From Watersipora subatra (taxonomy: Eukaryota > Bryozoa > Gymnolaemata > Cheilostomatida > Watersiporidae), in NCBI RefSeq assembly GCF_963576615.1, contig NC_088714.1:1922001-1986000 (forward strand): a DNA stretch of 64,000 bases. Direction: 5' to 3'. The notes beneath the pieces are model-generated. The model was not told the origin of the DNA, made no database searches, and was given only the letters and a program-made list of their open reading frames with translations. Position numbers and translations under genes: made by a program. Of this stretch, positions 1-13,157 are shown one piece after another. How positions within the stretch are numbered: position 1 is the stretch's first letter; every line of letters starts with the position of its first letter.

Positions 1-349
1 AACAGCTAGCGAGATGTGGCTGTTATAATGTTGCTGTGGCTGTTAGGACTATTAGTTCTTCACCCATGTAGTCTACTAGAGCTTGGTAGCAGCAGAATAA
101 CTACATGTAAGGGAGCACGTCACATTTGGTAAGTTGTTCATGTTATTTTAGTCAATTTACAGTTTATTTACTTGAAACATACAGTTGTAGAAAAGCAGCA
201 TAAATTTTATTTAATATTGAAATAGGACTAGTGTGAAAAAAGTATGTTTCAATTATTATAATTTTTAAGGAATGTAGCATAGAACACGTTTGATATATTC
301 TTTTACACTCGTTTATGTCATCCAACTGCTGATATTGTTCTGCATAAAA

Positions 350-1660
350 AAGTCAAGAAAGGTCAGTATTATAATACCATAAAGGAAAATATCAAAATTT
401 TTTGTAAAATCCTAATTTGGACTTTATTATTGTTACACGAATGCTCAGTTTTGTAACATTAACACAGACACCCCAGCTGACAATTAATAGTTATTTTAGT
501 AAGTCAGTTAATTCTCCAACTTTAATCTATTTTCAGTTGTTATTATTATAATGATTTTTGATGTTTTTTATAATGATAAGTAAAGTTATTAATGTGGTTC
601 TACCAGCAGTCAAAACTATTATTAGAATATCATGATCATTATGTTATTGTATTATTGTTATCATGAATAGTTAGAGTTTGCGTATTTCAGTTATGATTTT
701 GTAAGTAATAGTAGTACATGCATAGGCATAGGCAAGTAAGTGGGGTATATGCAGCCTTTGAATTTTAAAACTTTTAGTATTTAGTTTGAATCTTGTGTAA
801 TATTTGCGTAGTAATTAAGAGCCTAGCTGTTTTATATAGCTTCAGTAGTAGGAGGCAGACATTCAAGTTAGCCAAAAAACCCTAACCAGTGAACTAAAAT
901 GTGTATTTTGCATTCATTTTGGTCTGTGTATCTGTTTATGCTATTTGAATTATCTTTTCATTTTTTGTAGAAACTTGGTAAGCATTATTACCAGTATATT
1001 CATCAGATGGCAGAGAGTATTAGGCAAAGTTGGATCTTCTTTTCTAGAAAAAGTATGTTGCTAATTACACGTTGGTTGGCATAACAAGTTTGTCAAAATA
1101 ATCAATGTTTCATCTACCAAATTTTATAATATTTTTGAACATATACGGTAATTATAGATTACAAACTATAAAACATTATATCAGTAAGGTTGTATTTTGA
1201 AATGTAGTAATGTTTGACGTTTGGGCAAAGTTACTATGATAAGCAAACCTTTAAATTCACCAATACAAAATATACTGTACAAAGTTTTACTGTAACTAGC
1301 AAATGTATACCTGACGTAAGAATGTAACAGCATGTCCAGAAGTAGTTTTTCTTTGTATAGTTGCAACTAATCAATGACGCTTTAGTTATAGATAACTGCA
1401 GGATGAGAAGCATTGATGGCCCACACCAAAGACTGATTTGCAGACATCAAATTAAAGGTATGCGATATTGCAATAAGTTGCTGTAAACTAGCACATTATA
1501 CAAGCGAGCCAAAAATTAGTGTGATAATTTGATATAGCCATAGCTTCAGTAAGAAAAGTTGTCAACTGTTATAGGCATTGCATTATTTCAAACGCTTACA
1601 TAAACCATTATGCCACTTTTGTGTTCTATTCATCTATTATTGGCAGATTACATAATATAA
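350..1660. repeat. Diverged duplicated block A, copy 1
   Basis: No convincing exon. The stretch shares collinear similarity with 3930..7760. Anchors are: a segment at 962-1075 (after TTTTTTGTAG) matching 5698-5808; a segment at 1436-1490 matching 7545-7600; and one at 1600-1650 matching 7705-7757. Copy 2 is longer because of inserted DNA. At 1413-1437 and 7533-7561 both copies can be read as similar short peptides ending in a stop (TPKTDLQTSN and TPKSDFQTSD), which hints that a terminal exon was duplicated, but upstream frames are not open in both. An ancient tandem duplication of a non-coding or decayed gene segment is the best description. Confidence 0.45.
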
Positions 1661-3060
1661 ATAGCACAAACCAATCAAAGGAATGTAGCATAGCAAAGAG
1701 ATTTAGTATTGCTCTTCTTAGTCTTTATGAGTCATGGTAGCAATTGCTAAGCAAGATAATGCTGAAGTTGCGCAATGACTTGCATTTAATAGTTTGTTAG
1801 AATTTCAACATATGGCTTTTCATTATTACCTCAAAATGTTGAAAACACACGATAGGAAAGGTCAGAACACTACAAAAACTCATAGTTGCTCAAACCTGAA
1901 ATACAGTAGGTTTCATTCAAATTGCAATACAAAGACAAAACAGCAAAACTGTTGGTAAAAATATAAATAGCAATATATATTATTATTTTTGGCCCTCGGT
2001 ATCGGGCAGAATGTATGCAGTTTGTTTGCTGATGTTAACAAAAGTTTTACTAATAAGCTACATAATTTGCTCAATTATTGGTGTCAACTTTAAAATTTAA
2101 AACAAATGTAGTGTTAGCACTTTTAGAATATACTACAAACAACGCAGAGGAATTTTTTGTTGCATATGACTTGAATTGAAAAGTTCTCTGAAAATGCAAT
2201 TTGTATTTGCCCGTGTTAATACTTTAAAATGTCAAAGGGAGCTCATAATGAAGTCCACTTTAATATAGTTTCCAGATACTCAAAGCGGTACGAATTTTAT
2301 GTTGACAAACATTAACAGGTCACTCTGTACTATGGATAGTAAGTATTTACATGTGTTTAGATTTTGCATTGATGCTTCCAATTAGGTAGTGTAGGAAATA
2401 TATTTACATTAGCTAAATTACCAGCATGTGCAATACCCAGCTTTGTTTCCTATCCGTCACAAATATTTTGCCAATGCTTATAATAATTCATTGCCCTTTT
2501 CAAATCTGATTTCTGAACCAAAGGTAGTTTTACCAGTATAAGAACATATACTAATTTTCCTATGGGTCTACTCAAGGTTTTGTAGCAGCAAAGGCCACTG
2601 TTTTTATGAGGTCTGTAAGAATTATTGTATTACTTATTTTGACATCCATTGGTGCTCGTAGCAAATATAATTTAAGTACAACTTGCATCAATAAAGTTAT
2701 TATTACTTGTTTCGTAAAGTATTTGGAGCAAAATAATAGTTTATGTGCACAACAAACATTTTTGCTGCAAGCTTACCAAAACAAAATAAAAACGTCTATT
2801 TTTATGTTAGATTTTAACTAAACATCATGTTCTATTCATTTATTGCTGTCAGTACTATGCAGTTATTGCTGTCAATGATCTTTGTGCATTCTTGGTATAC
2901 TTTTATGTTAAACTTCCAATGCATTAAACACTTTAGAAATAAAGTGTCCAAACAAGGATGCATAACATGAAATTTGTCACTGGCTAGTTTTGACCTATAT
3001 CTAGCACTCTTTAGCCAAAGGTGTTTAGCTTTAGTAAAGAATTTGGTATTGAAATTGTAC
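1661..3060. other. Unannotated AT-rich DNA
   Basis: Short open frames occur (for example at 2606-2821 plus and 2832-3092 minus), but their composition is that of random AT-rich sequence and I recognise no domain or convincing splice-bounded exon. No clear repeat structure is visible. Confidence 0.4.
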
Positions 3061-3135
3061 ATAAATTCATTGCCTGCATACATGTCAATCATGATGCCAA
3101 TGCTCTTATTATGTGTGTTCTACTATTGCCTGCTT
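3060..3135. repeat. Third short copy of a block A segment
   Basis: The sequence from 3066 resembles 7697-7757 and 1600-1650 (shared TTCATTGCCT, then GTGTTCTRCT and TTG). This places a third partial copy of the same segment between the two longer ones. The match is short and diverged. Confidence 0.35.
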
Positions 3136-3925
3136 AGCTAATTCACTTTCTACTTCTCAATAGCCTCAGCCTCCCAATAAAATCTAATGTTGTTATTTCT
3201 ATGCTTTGTAACTTTATAATAAAGGAGGTTGTGGTTTGGCAGCTCATTTGCTTTTCACTCTATTAGAAGTATTGCAGCACAAGCATAACTGCAGTAATAA
3301 AATCTGCACAGAATTGCATAATGTGGTCTTATTCTCCAAGGTCTTCTCACTAGCAGAAATGACCTATGTACTTATGCAATTGTGGTTTGTGCTTAAAGTG
3401 ACTCGTTCTCCTAATGTGAGCTGGCTTGCTATCTTCTTGCATGCTAGTCAATTGATTAAATAGATTGTAAGAAACAAGTCAACCTCTCATTCCTACACAA
3501 CCTAAAGACTTATCACATAAGTTCAACCTTCTAGCGAGATTGTAGCCGCTAAACTTTTTGCTTTTTTCACGCGTCTAGCCATTTAGGGTTTTGCAGTAGC
3601 AGAAGAACAGACTAAGCATGCCACAATTGGTATATTTGTTTGTCACAATTGTTTTATATTACTTTTGCCAATTTTGTCATTGAATTAATTGTACCATATT
3701 ATGGTGAAAAGGCATCATGAAAAGTATTTTACTTCGTCTCAATACCAATGCAAAAGGTTAGACCGGTAGTGGCCATTTTTGATCATTAAATCGAGCCATT
3801 TTAAATACTATTTCTAAGCAACTTACTCATGTCATTAAATTGCGATGGCAAACAACAATGCATAGGTTTTCGCAGCTATTTCGGATTTGGATTTTACTGC
3901 CTTAATTGCAGGATCGTAATATTGT
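3136..3925. other. Unannotated DNA
   Basis: An open frame of 75 codons at 3236-3463 (plus) has no recognisable motif and no supporting splice context. No repeat seen. Confidence 0.35.
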
Positions 3926-6900
3926 CAAGTTAAAAAGGTCAAGAAACCCCAACTTTATAATGCTAAAAGAATGAAATTATTACTAATTTTCATAAAATGA
4001 TAACTTTGTAATTATACACGAGGGTAGCTTTGTGAGATTAACCGACACACATTAAATTAATTATGGTAACATATAGCATGGTAGCCAGCAATTGATGAAT
4101 ATCTGCGACTCTGTCGATACTCCTAACTTTTGTAACTTTTTAAAAAGCATTAAAATAATTTTGGATGCTTTTTATTCTGATTAGTAGTGTTAGCTGATTG
4201 ATAGCACCAAACAGGCAGAATTGTTAGTATACTATACTGCCCTGAGCAAGCAAAACGCCGTATCTTGATATTTGTAAATTGTTCAGCACAAGCACAAACG
4301 CGTTTTGGTCGAGCCTGGCATCAGTATTAGCAGTATTTTAGTTGTTTTTTCTGATTTATTATGGTGAGATATCCAACAATCTTTACCGGAAAACTTTTTT
4401 CGTGAAACTTTAGATTCAAAGGAGTTATTTCACTTAGGGCATTTTGTTTGCTTAAATTGACAATTTACTAAGCTGCCACTAGGCAATCAAACGCCCTATC
4501 ACAGCAGATAGGGCCTTTTGATTGCTTAATTGGACTGGTTTCTCATTGTTAGTTTGCCACAAGACCATTTGCCATGACTGGATTATCAAAGGATTACAAG
4601 TTTAAATTCTGATATTAATCCGCAATTAGTCAACAAAATGATATATGTTGCAATTCCTATTACTCATCTAGTCAACACATGGATTAAAGCCCTGTAATAG
4701 CCATCCTTCAGCTCAAAAGTTAAGAGATGATCAAAGATCTAGGTATCCTTCAAACCTGATGTTATGAAATGAAAGGAGTAAGTAAAATAGTAGTTTTAAT
4801 AATATCAAAGGCTTTAATTGGAAATAATTTAAAACAAACAACTGAGTGCAATAATGACAGTATTTTAAAAAAGCAAAACCTTCCCATGGACATGTAATTA
4901 AAACAAATTTTTCATCAAATCTCTGAGTCGGATTTTTAAATCGAGAATTTTGTCACTTAGATATCGTCCTGTCATAATAAATATATTATGATAAAAATAT
5001 AGCAATAAGATTGAGCACTTAGAAGTGCACTAGCTTGTATGAGCTGCCTTAAAACAACCAAATATATATGCTTCTGTTTCGCTTCCCTTTGTTTATATAC
5101 TCTTTGATTACATAATACTGCTCATAATGTCCAACTTTGTGTATGTTCAGGCCAATCAAAACGCTCTATCTGCAGATAGAGCGGTTTGATTGCCACTTTA
5201 TGTGTGGTAAATGTGGATAGGGCGTTTTGCACATAGTGAACATTGCTATTTCTGGTGGTCTCAGATATATGAAATTTTGAGACATGTTAGATATCAACCT
5301 AACTTGCATATAAGCACAAAAAAGTGAATTTTTAAAAGCTTGTCAGATAGGGTGTTTTGCTTGCTTAGGGCAGTATAAAGTTATGATAATGTATTATTTT
5401 CATTGTAATTAACAAGTTGATGCATTTTAGCTGTAATTTGATACGGATTTAAACTAGAGGCGGAGTCATAAGTAGGTGACTGGAGCAAATGAAACCCTTT
5501 ACATTGTTGAAGCTTTAAAATCATTGTTTCAATTTTGTAGAAGAATATCGGATGAGATAAAATATTACTGCTTCATAGAATTTCAGTAATGGGAGGTATG
5601 GACACGGATTTGCTGAAAAACCTAAAAACATCAGGCATCTTTTGCATCTATTTTTAATCTGCATAACATCTGTTTGGGCTATTCAAATTGTTTTGCTTAT
5701 TTTGGTAGAAACCTGGTCACCGCATCCAAGCACTATATCCACCAGGTGGAAAATGGTACGAAGTACAGCTGGACGCTTTCTTGAAGGGGGGTATGTTGCT
5801 GATTAACGGTTAATTTACACAAAAGCGCACCACATTAATAAAAGTTTTATTTCACAAAGTTTATAATAAATAAGATTACTATAAAACCTTTGTTTGAATG
5901 CCATGGCACTGCATTTTTTAACCCTTCCAATTATAGTGGCAAAAATTGTCGATTGTGCTTCATAATATATGTTCAATCTTTATTAGCTTCAACTCTATCT
6001 AAAAGACTTTTGTTATAGATTTTACTTTTCCAACACGTTAAAAAATAGTACTATTCAAAAAACTTAATGCATTCCTACTTCGTGCATTGCTAAAGCAATG
6101 TGAAGCTACGATCCCTTCGAATCTCGAAAAACAATGCTCTACCATGTTCCTTACTCTTACGAAACTATTACTTTGACCACCATTGGAGTCACTATTGGAG
6201 CTGCTACTTTAATTATATGTGCAATCACTAAAATCTTAATCCGTCATCAACAATCATCAATTATTTCATCAAAATAAGTAATTATCTGTTTTCATTTCTG
6301 GATGTACTTGCGAAAGCTATAGGCCTAATAGCACTAAATATTTCGAAAATCAGAAAGAACAAATGTTTCTTTTTATGTTGAAAAGTCCAAAACAAAAATT
6401 TAAAATTGCTTCGTGAGTTTAGGGTAATTTTACAGGGAAATTTTTGGACAACACTGTCAATACCATAAAAAGTCTTAAAGATTGTTAGTTATGTTGTCAA
6501 CGAATAATAAAATTAAGTTACTACGCAAATGCCAGGAAATTCGCAACATGCACATGTGCCAGTCGTCCATTGATTTCGCCTAAATGCGCATGCAGCGGTG
6601 AAAGGGTTAATAAAATATTATGGAATCTCTAACTGAATCCCCATTTATTTAAACACCCTTCTTTTAGACCTGCGCTATAATAGATGACGGTTAAAAATAG
6701 AACTCCACCGTTCAAGTGAACGTTACTTCTTTTGAAAAACACATAAAAACTATATAACACACAAACTAAGCTGTGAGCCAGTGATAACATATACACTGGG
6801 CGTTGAGCTTGCGAAATGCCATTGTTAACTGCTTATTCTAATGCTGTAGCATGTGCAAGAAATTTTAGCCTCAAATAGTAGTACAGATTTCATCGTATTT

Positions 6901-7760
6901 GCTAAACCGTTTTTTCATATATGCCGAATTATCAAGGCCGCTTAAACAATAAAATTATTATCAGCCTGATAGAGTTATTAATTATTTCCATAGTGCTGCT
7001 TTCAAAGCTTTAACGAAAACACTGTAAAGCTTAGAAGTTAGAAAACTCGCTTCAATGTGCATTGAAAAAAGTATTAATTGCTATTGTTGTAACTGAGTCA
7101 TTGTTAGTAAAAATTTGTCAACATTTTTCTATCTATCATGTCCAAAATTGGATCCAAAGATCAAAGAATGTTGAAGTCGCAGACAACTGGAAGTGGTTGT
7201 CAATTAAAGGGTGACACTCTAGTTTTCAACACTTCGAGAGTAGCACTCAAATGAACATGGCCTTCAAATTAAGATTCTACCTTATGTCAATTTAGCTGTA
7301 TTTCAGAATGTTATGATATTGGAGTTTTGGGTCAAGGTTAAAATAGCAAACATAACTTTGCTAATATCGACGCAAAAAGATTTTAGTTTTAAATGAGGCT
7401 CTGCTTTCATATATTTGCAAATCACTAATGCATGAATTTAAAAAAGAACCCAAGGGTATATTTCTCCTTGTGTAGTAGCATCTAATCAAAAATGCATTGA
7501 TTTTAAATAAGTGCAGAGTGACATACATGGATTATCAACACCGAAAAGTGATTTTCAGACGTCAGATTAAATGTAGGTAATGCTATGATAAGTGGCTTTA
7601 AACTAACACAATGTACTAGGGAACCAAGTGTGATTATTTTGCTGTAGCTCAACTGCAGTGGAAAAAATAAAGAAATCTAGCTTTTCAAGTATTTCAGCCA
7701 AATTCATTGCCTACATAAATGCTGACACTAGTATTTGTGTTCTGCTGTTGTCAGGTTACA
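3926..7760. repeat. Diverged duplicated block A, copy 2
   Basis: Collinear with 350..1660 but interrupted. The 3930-4200 part matches about 355-600, the 5380-5810 part matches about 640-1075, and the 7475-7760 part matches about 1345-1650. A terminal-inverted-repeat element at 4233-5377 sits inside it, and 5830-7450 has no counterpart in copy 1 and no feature I can name. The offset grows from about 3.6 kb to about 6.1 kb because of these insertions. Confidence 0.45.
4233..5377. mobile_element. Non-autonomous DNA transposon with inverted termini and internal palindromes
   Basis: The left end (about 4233-4262, TATACTGCCCTGAGCAAGC...) is the reverse complement of the right end (about 5346-5377, ...GCTTGCTTAGGGCAGTATA) over roughly 30 bases with a few mismatches. 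Two internal near-palindromes, at about 4485-4538 and 5152-5203, contain a related word (CAATCAAA.CGC.CTATC) in both orientations. No coding capacity is seen, so this is a MITE-type element. The TATA at both ends suggests a TA or TATA target. Confidence 0.65.
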
Positions 7761-8349
7761 AAACTTATGTAGCTCTCCTAGTCAGAGGCATTTAGGTATC
7801 TAGAGCAATCTAGGCATTAGTGGTTTCAATGAACACCTGAACAATGCGTGTTTAACCACAGTGCTCGACCCCATAGGTCAAGTATTAGCCTAATTAATGA
7901 CTCAAATAATAGCTACCCAGTCAGGCCACACTAAGTTTAGCAGCAATCGTTCTGAACATTGGCCATTGAGACTGCTCAATGAATGTTAATCCTGATCATT
8001 TCTCTAATAGTTTGAAGCAAATAGAAATCCAAACTGCTCTATCGCATGCACACAAGTGGCACACTATGTAGTTTCATAATTAGCTACTAAAGTAGTATAT
8101 AGAAGTGGTCATCAAAGTACCTTCTACAGTATATGTGTGTTCTGAATAACAATCCATCGGCTAAGTATTATATTACTAAATGAGAAATGACACAAGCGAG
8201 CATTTATGTCCTTATTGTTCACTTGTATCTGAGAAACCGTCAATTCTGTTTTGACTTGCCGCACATAAACCAGCTTATTTAACTTTTGAATGGAGCTGAG
8301 CAATGATATGTGATTCATCAAAACCATAGCTTATCAGATTTTTAATAAA
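7761..8349. other. Unannotated DNA
   Basis: Nothing recognisable on either strand. A 67-codon minus-strand frame at 8124-8327 has no motif. Confidence 0.35.
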
Positions 8350-8930
8350 TGATAATTCACATTATTTACTATTTCAGTCAGCAGAAAACGGTAAAGTGCA
8401 GAGGAAATAGCAAAAATTGACTAGCACTGGACTGAAAAATCAGGCAAACTGCCAACAAGATCAGTGTTCGATGCTATACACTCAACGCTGCCTAACAGAA
8501 GTGTTATAGTGATTCGCGCTCGAACCAACAACTTGCTAAAGAAGGCTGCGAGAAAAAATGCCAGCTGAATTTTTTATGTTGTGGAACCTTCTTATTATCA
8601 TTGCGTTCTATTTGTCAATAAATGTGCTCTTTTTGGAGACTAAAAGAGACCAACTCCGCAGTAATGCACTTGTATAGTTATTTTGTATCAAGCAGTCCTA
8701 GCTATTATTTTATGTACAGAAAATGCGCATAAAACAATGACTATGATAGATAATGCAATACCGACAATAGATTTTATCTGTTGTACTGCACTGTACACTG
8801 TGATGTATTATTCAAGAAACAAGCTCTAAGATAAATTATAATAATTTTTTTAAAGAAAAACCAAATATAAGGAAATATGCCGCAGCAGCCAGTCTACTGA
8901 CAACTTACTGTCAAACCGACAAGCCCAAAA
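8350..8930 (+). repeat. Duplicated block B, copy 1 (possible 3'-terminal exon with poly(A) signal)
   Basis: Collinear with 9690..10210. Both copies start with a pyrimidine tract and AG (ACTATTTCAG here), then a stretch beginning with CAGAAA, and about 240 bases later carry AATAAA (AATAAATGTGCTC here) and a shared word TTTGGMGACTAA. The layout is that of a terminal exon with a polyadenylation signal. The reading frame is closed after about a dozen codons here, so coding potential is doubtful. Confidence 0.35.
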
Positions 8931-9689
8931 AATTACTTAGAATGCTGTGCTTGACTAAAAACAATCAGAAATCATTAAATCATTTTCCAAATTTAAGTGA
9001 ATGTGTCTGAGTAGAATGTTTTATCAATTTCTTGACAGTTCAAGGCATTATTATTACTAGTAAATGTGAATAATAGGAGTCAGTATTACTATTGATCAAT
9101 AAAATCACCCAAAGTCAAGGGATCTAAAGTTAGAAAAAATTTGGTACTGTGCGGGGTCCAGCCCGATTGATCATTGCTAACAATAAATTGCAGTAAGAAA
9201 GAAGTTTTGAAAAGCAAAAATGCCCTCAAGATAGAATGTTATTGTATTTTTATTGGCTCTCTATGTGACATTAATTTTTTCCCTGAGTTCTACATAGACA
9301 CAATGGGCTTGTTTGGAATCTACCCAATTTATGGTGCTGTGGTATCGCGCTGGTTTTGGAACCTGACTCTCCAGGTTCCATTCCCGAGTGGGGAAATGTT
9401 TTTACTTAACGTTCTAAGAGTGGCTTAAGATCAATAGAAAGACATTGCTGTTATTGTATGTTAGGTTGAGTAACTAAGTATGTTGTGCAAGTAATTCATA
9501 TTAGCACTGTAGATAATATGCACAGCAAGGAAAAATGTGTGTGTTTCATTTTAGCAATCACAGTAACTGAGTTGCGTCCATGCATTGTTTCCAACTAATT
9601 TTTTTAAGTTTTTGTATGCAGTGCAGCAGCGATATGTGACTGAATAAGAAACTATAACATAAACCATATTTATAAATATTGAGTTACAT
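8931..9689. other. Unannotated DNA
   Basis: Spacer between the two copies of block B. An 84-codon plus frame at 9174-9428 has no recognisable motif. Confidence 0.3.
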
Positions 9690-10210
9690 TATTCGTTTAT
9701 TTTAGTGAGCAGAAAGTTATGCAGCCTAAAAGAAAATTGAGAGTTCAAAAAGCCATGATCGGAAGATTTAGGCAAACTACCAAAAATGTCAGAGCTGTAT
9801 ACTGTTAAAAGAAATTGGTGTTTGAAAATGATAATGATGACTTATGCCCGAGCCCACAACTTACTCAAGAAGCTGCAAAATTAAACTGGTAGCAGGGTCT
9901 TCTTGTTGTTGAGGCTTTTGTAATATCGCATTAAACTTGACGTCTGAATAAATATACTCCGTTTGGCGACTAAGCAACAACCATTCTATGGTACTTGACT
10001 AGTTGAATTTTTTGGTATCAAGCATGGTGGCTGTTGTTGTTTTATATACAAATTTATTGAATCCTACTTTAAAGTTTAACATACTGTACAATATGTAAGT
10101 TTTAACAACAATTAAATTATTTCAGAAAAAAATACTTGGAAATGTGCAACAGAGGCCGGTTTGCCCACAACTAATGATTGCTCCAATAGGCACAAAAATA
10201 AAGTAGATTC
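9690..10210 (+). repeat. Duplicated block B, copy 2 (possible 3'-terminal exon with poly(A) signal)
   Basis: Second copy of the block at 8350..8930. After GTTTATTTTAG at about 9706 a frame runs for about 33 codons, rich in Lys and Arg (begins EQKVMQPKRK), then stops. AATAAA follows at about 9948, and the downstream word TTTGGCGACTAA is shared with copy 1. I do not recognise the peptide. It may be the last exon of a small, tandemly duplicated gene, or a transcribed non-coding element. Confidence 0.35.
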
Positions 10211-10431
10211 TATAGTAAAATGTTGTGAGTGTTTTGAGATAATTTTGTTACTTTTTTGATATGTCATAAGTCAGAGAAGTCATTATGCGTATAAGTTGCT
10301 AAAAGAGAACAAGGTTTTATGGCTTCTTAGCAAATGTGTGCAAGTTATGCTATTTTCTTAACATAGTCCATAATCGATCATAGCCTTCTGAAGTATGTGC
10401 ACTGTGTACGTCATATAGGTACTTCTAGAAC

Positions 10432-12640
10432 CTAAATATAAGTTAAATAGCTTTTTACATATGTGAAAGGTATATCGCTATAAGATACAAGTTGTATAGT
10501 TTCATGCAACTTTCTGACTAGTATATAAATTATAGTTGTTAAGTAACAATAACAGATAAATAAGTTATAGCAACCTACTAAATAATATATAAATAGCAGC
10601 AGCCTCTTAAATAATATATAATTCATAGCAGCCTCCTAACTGATATATAAATAGTAGCTACCATCTAAATGAAATTCAAATTATAGCAAACTCTTACGTG
10701 ATCTATAAGTCATAGCAACATCCTAAATTCTATGTAACCCATAGCAGCCTCTGCAATGATATGTAAGTTATAGCAACCTCCTAAATGATATATAAGTAGC
10801 AGCAGCCTCCTAATTAATATATAATTCATGGCAGCCTCCTAACTGATATATAAATAATAGCTATCAACTATGGAAAATTGAAATTATAGCGAGGTCTAAG
10901 GTGATCTATAAGTGATAGCAACATCCTAAATTATATGTAACTCATAGCAGCCTCTGCAATGATATGTAAATTATAGCAACCTCCTAAATGATATATAAAT
11001 AGCAGCAGCCTCCTAATTAATATACAATTTATAGCAGCCTCCTAACTGATATATAAATAGTACTGTAGCTACCGAATATATGAAATTTAAATTATAGCAA
11101 ACTCTTAGGTGATCTATAAGTGATAGATGCATCCTAAATTATATGTAACCCATAGCAGCCTCTGCAATGATATGTAAGTTATAGCAACCTCCTAAATGAT
11201 ATATAAGTAGCAGCAGCCTCCTAATTAATATATAATTCATGGCAGCCTCCTAACTGATATATAAATAATAGCTATCAACTATGGAAAATTGAAATTATAG
11301 CGAGGTCTAAGGTGATCTATAAGTGATAGCAACATCCTAAATTATATGTAACTCATAGCAGCCTCTGCAATGATATTTAAGTTATAGCAACCTCCTAAAT
11401 GATATATAAATATCAGCAGCCTCCTAATTAATATATAATTCATAGCAGCCTCCTAACTGATATATAAATAATAGCTATCAATTATGGAAAATTCAAATTA
11501 TAGCAAGTTCTTAGGTGATCTATAAGTGATAGCAACATCCTAAATTATATGTAACTCATAGCAGCCTCTGCAATGATATGTAAGTTATAGCAACCTCCTA
11601 AATGATATATAAATATCAGCAGCCTCCTAATTAATATATAATTCATAGCAGCCTCCTAACTGATATATAAATAATAGCTATCAATTATGGAAAATTCAAA
11701 TTATAGCAAGGTCTTAGGTGATCTATAAATGATAGCACCATCCTAAATTGTATGTATCTCATAGCAGCCTCTGCAATAATATGTAAGTTATAGCAACCTC
11801 CTAAATGATATATAAATATCAGCAGCCTCCTAATTAATATATAATCCATAGCAGCCTCCTAACTGATATATAAATAATAGCTATTAACCATGGGAAATTC
11901 AAATTATAGCAAGGTCTTAGGTGATCTATAAGTGATAGCAACATCCTAAATTATATGTAACTCATAGCAGCTTCTGCAATGATGTGTAAGTTATAGCAAC
12001 CTCCTAAATGACATATAAATATCAGCAGCCTCCTAATTAATATAAAATTCATTGTAGCCTCCTAACTGATATATAAATAGTAGCTACCAACTATATGAAA
12101 TTCAAATTATAGTAAACTCTTATGCAATCTATAAGTCATAGCAACATCCTAAATTCTATGTAACTCATAGCAACCTCTGCAATGATATTTAAGTTATAGC
12201 AACCTCCTAAATGATGTAAAAATAGCAGCAGCCTCCTAATTAATATTAAATTCATTGCAGCCTCCTAACTGATATATAAATAATAGCTATCAACTATGGA
12301 AAATTCAAATTATAAAAAGGTTTTAGGAGATTTATAAGTGATAGCAACATCCTAAATTATATGTAACTTATGGCAGCCTCTGCAATGATATGTAAGTTAT
12401 AGCAACCTCCAAAACAATTTATAAATAGCAGCAGCCTCCTAAATAATATATAACTTATAGCAGCCTCCTCACTGATATATAGATAACTGCTACCAACTAT
12501 GTGAAATTCAAATTATAGCAATTTCTCAAGTGATCTATAAGTTATAGCAACATACTTTATTATATGTAAATCAGAGCAGCCTATCAAAGACATAAGTTAT
12601 AGCAAACTCCTAAATGATATAAAAGTTACGACAACTTACT
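10432..12640. repeat. Higher-order satellite, about 200-bp period built from ~29-bp monomers
   Basis: The array is made of short monomers of the type TAGCARCCTCCTAAMTGATATATAA. About seven diverged monomers form a composite unit that recurs every 201-207 bp. The landmark CATCCTAAAT..TATGTAAC recurs near 10719, 10920, 11129, 11330, 11532, 11733, 11940, 12143 and 12344, giving nine composite units. Homogenised composite units over diverged monomers are typical of unequal exchange. Edges are more diverged than the middle. Confidence 0.85.
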
Positions 12641-13100
12641 AAAGGGTATGTAAGCTATGCCATGCTATGTAATGTTTCCATTGTAACTATTACATAAGTT
12701 ACAATGGTAACATTCTAATTTATGTGTAATTTGTAGCTATCTGCTAAATGGTAATCATTATTTTTGCTTACTCATTGAAGTATGAAGTATTTTACCTTCA
12801 AATTGATATGTAATTTACAAAACAACCATCTAGACATTGTCCAAGTTTTGACAGTTTTTCAAGTATGCACATACACAAATTATGATAAGGCAATGAATAT
12901 ATAGTGTATGATACCAAATTCTCCTAAAATTTCCATAAAAATATATAATAATTAGGAGGTGAATAAATATATATATATCTACAATGTAAATAAATTAGAC
13001 CATATAGGAGGCTTACCCTTATATATTTGCGTTAACTCCTAATCCCTTATATTCCGAAACCTCCCAACTGGTATATATTTATTCAACTCCCAACTCTGGA
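12641..13100. other. Satellite-related AT-rich flank
   Basis: After the satellite, scattered CCTCCTAA/TTAGGAGG words occur in both orientations (for example near 12954, 13005, 13034 and 13065), suggesting decayed satellite monomers, some inverted. No gene seen. Confidence 0.4.
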
Positions 13101-13106
13101 AATAAG

Positions 13107-13108
<2 letters not shown>

Positions 13109-13154
<46 letters not shown>
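13109..13154. repeat. (TA)n microsatellite
   Basis: An uninterrupted run of about 23 TA dinucleotides directly precedes the left end of a TA-targeting transposon. Confidence 0.95.
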
Positions 13155-13157
<3 letters not shown>

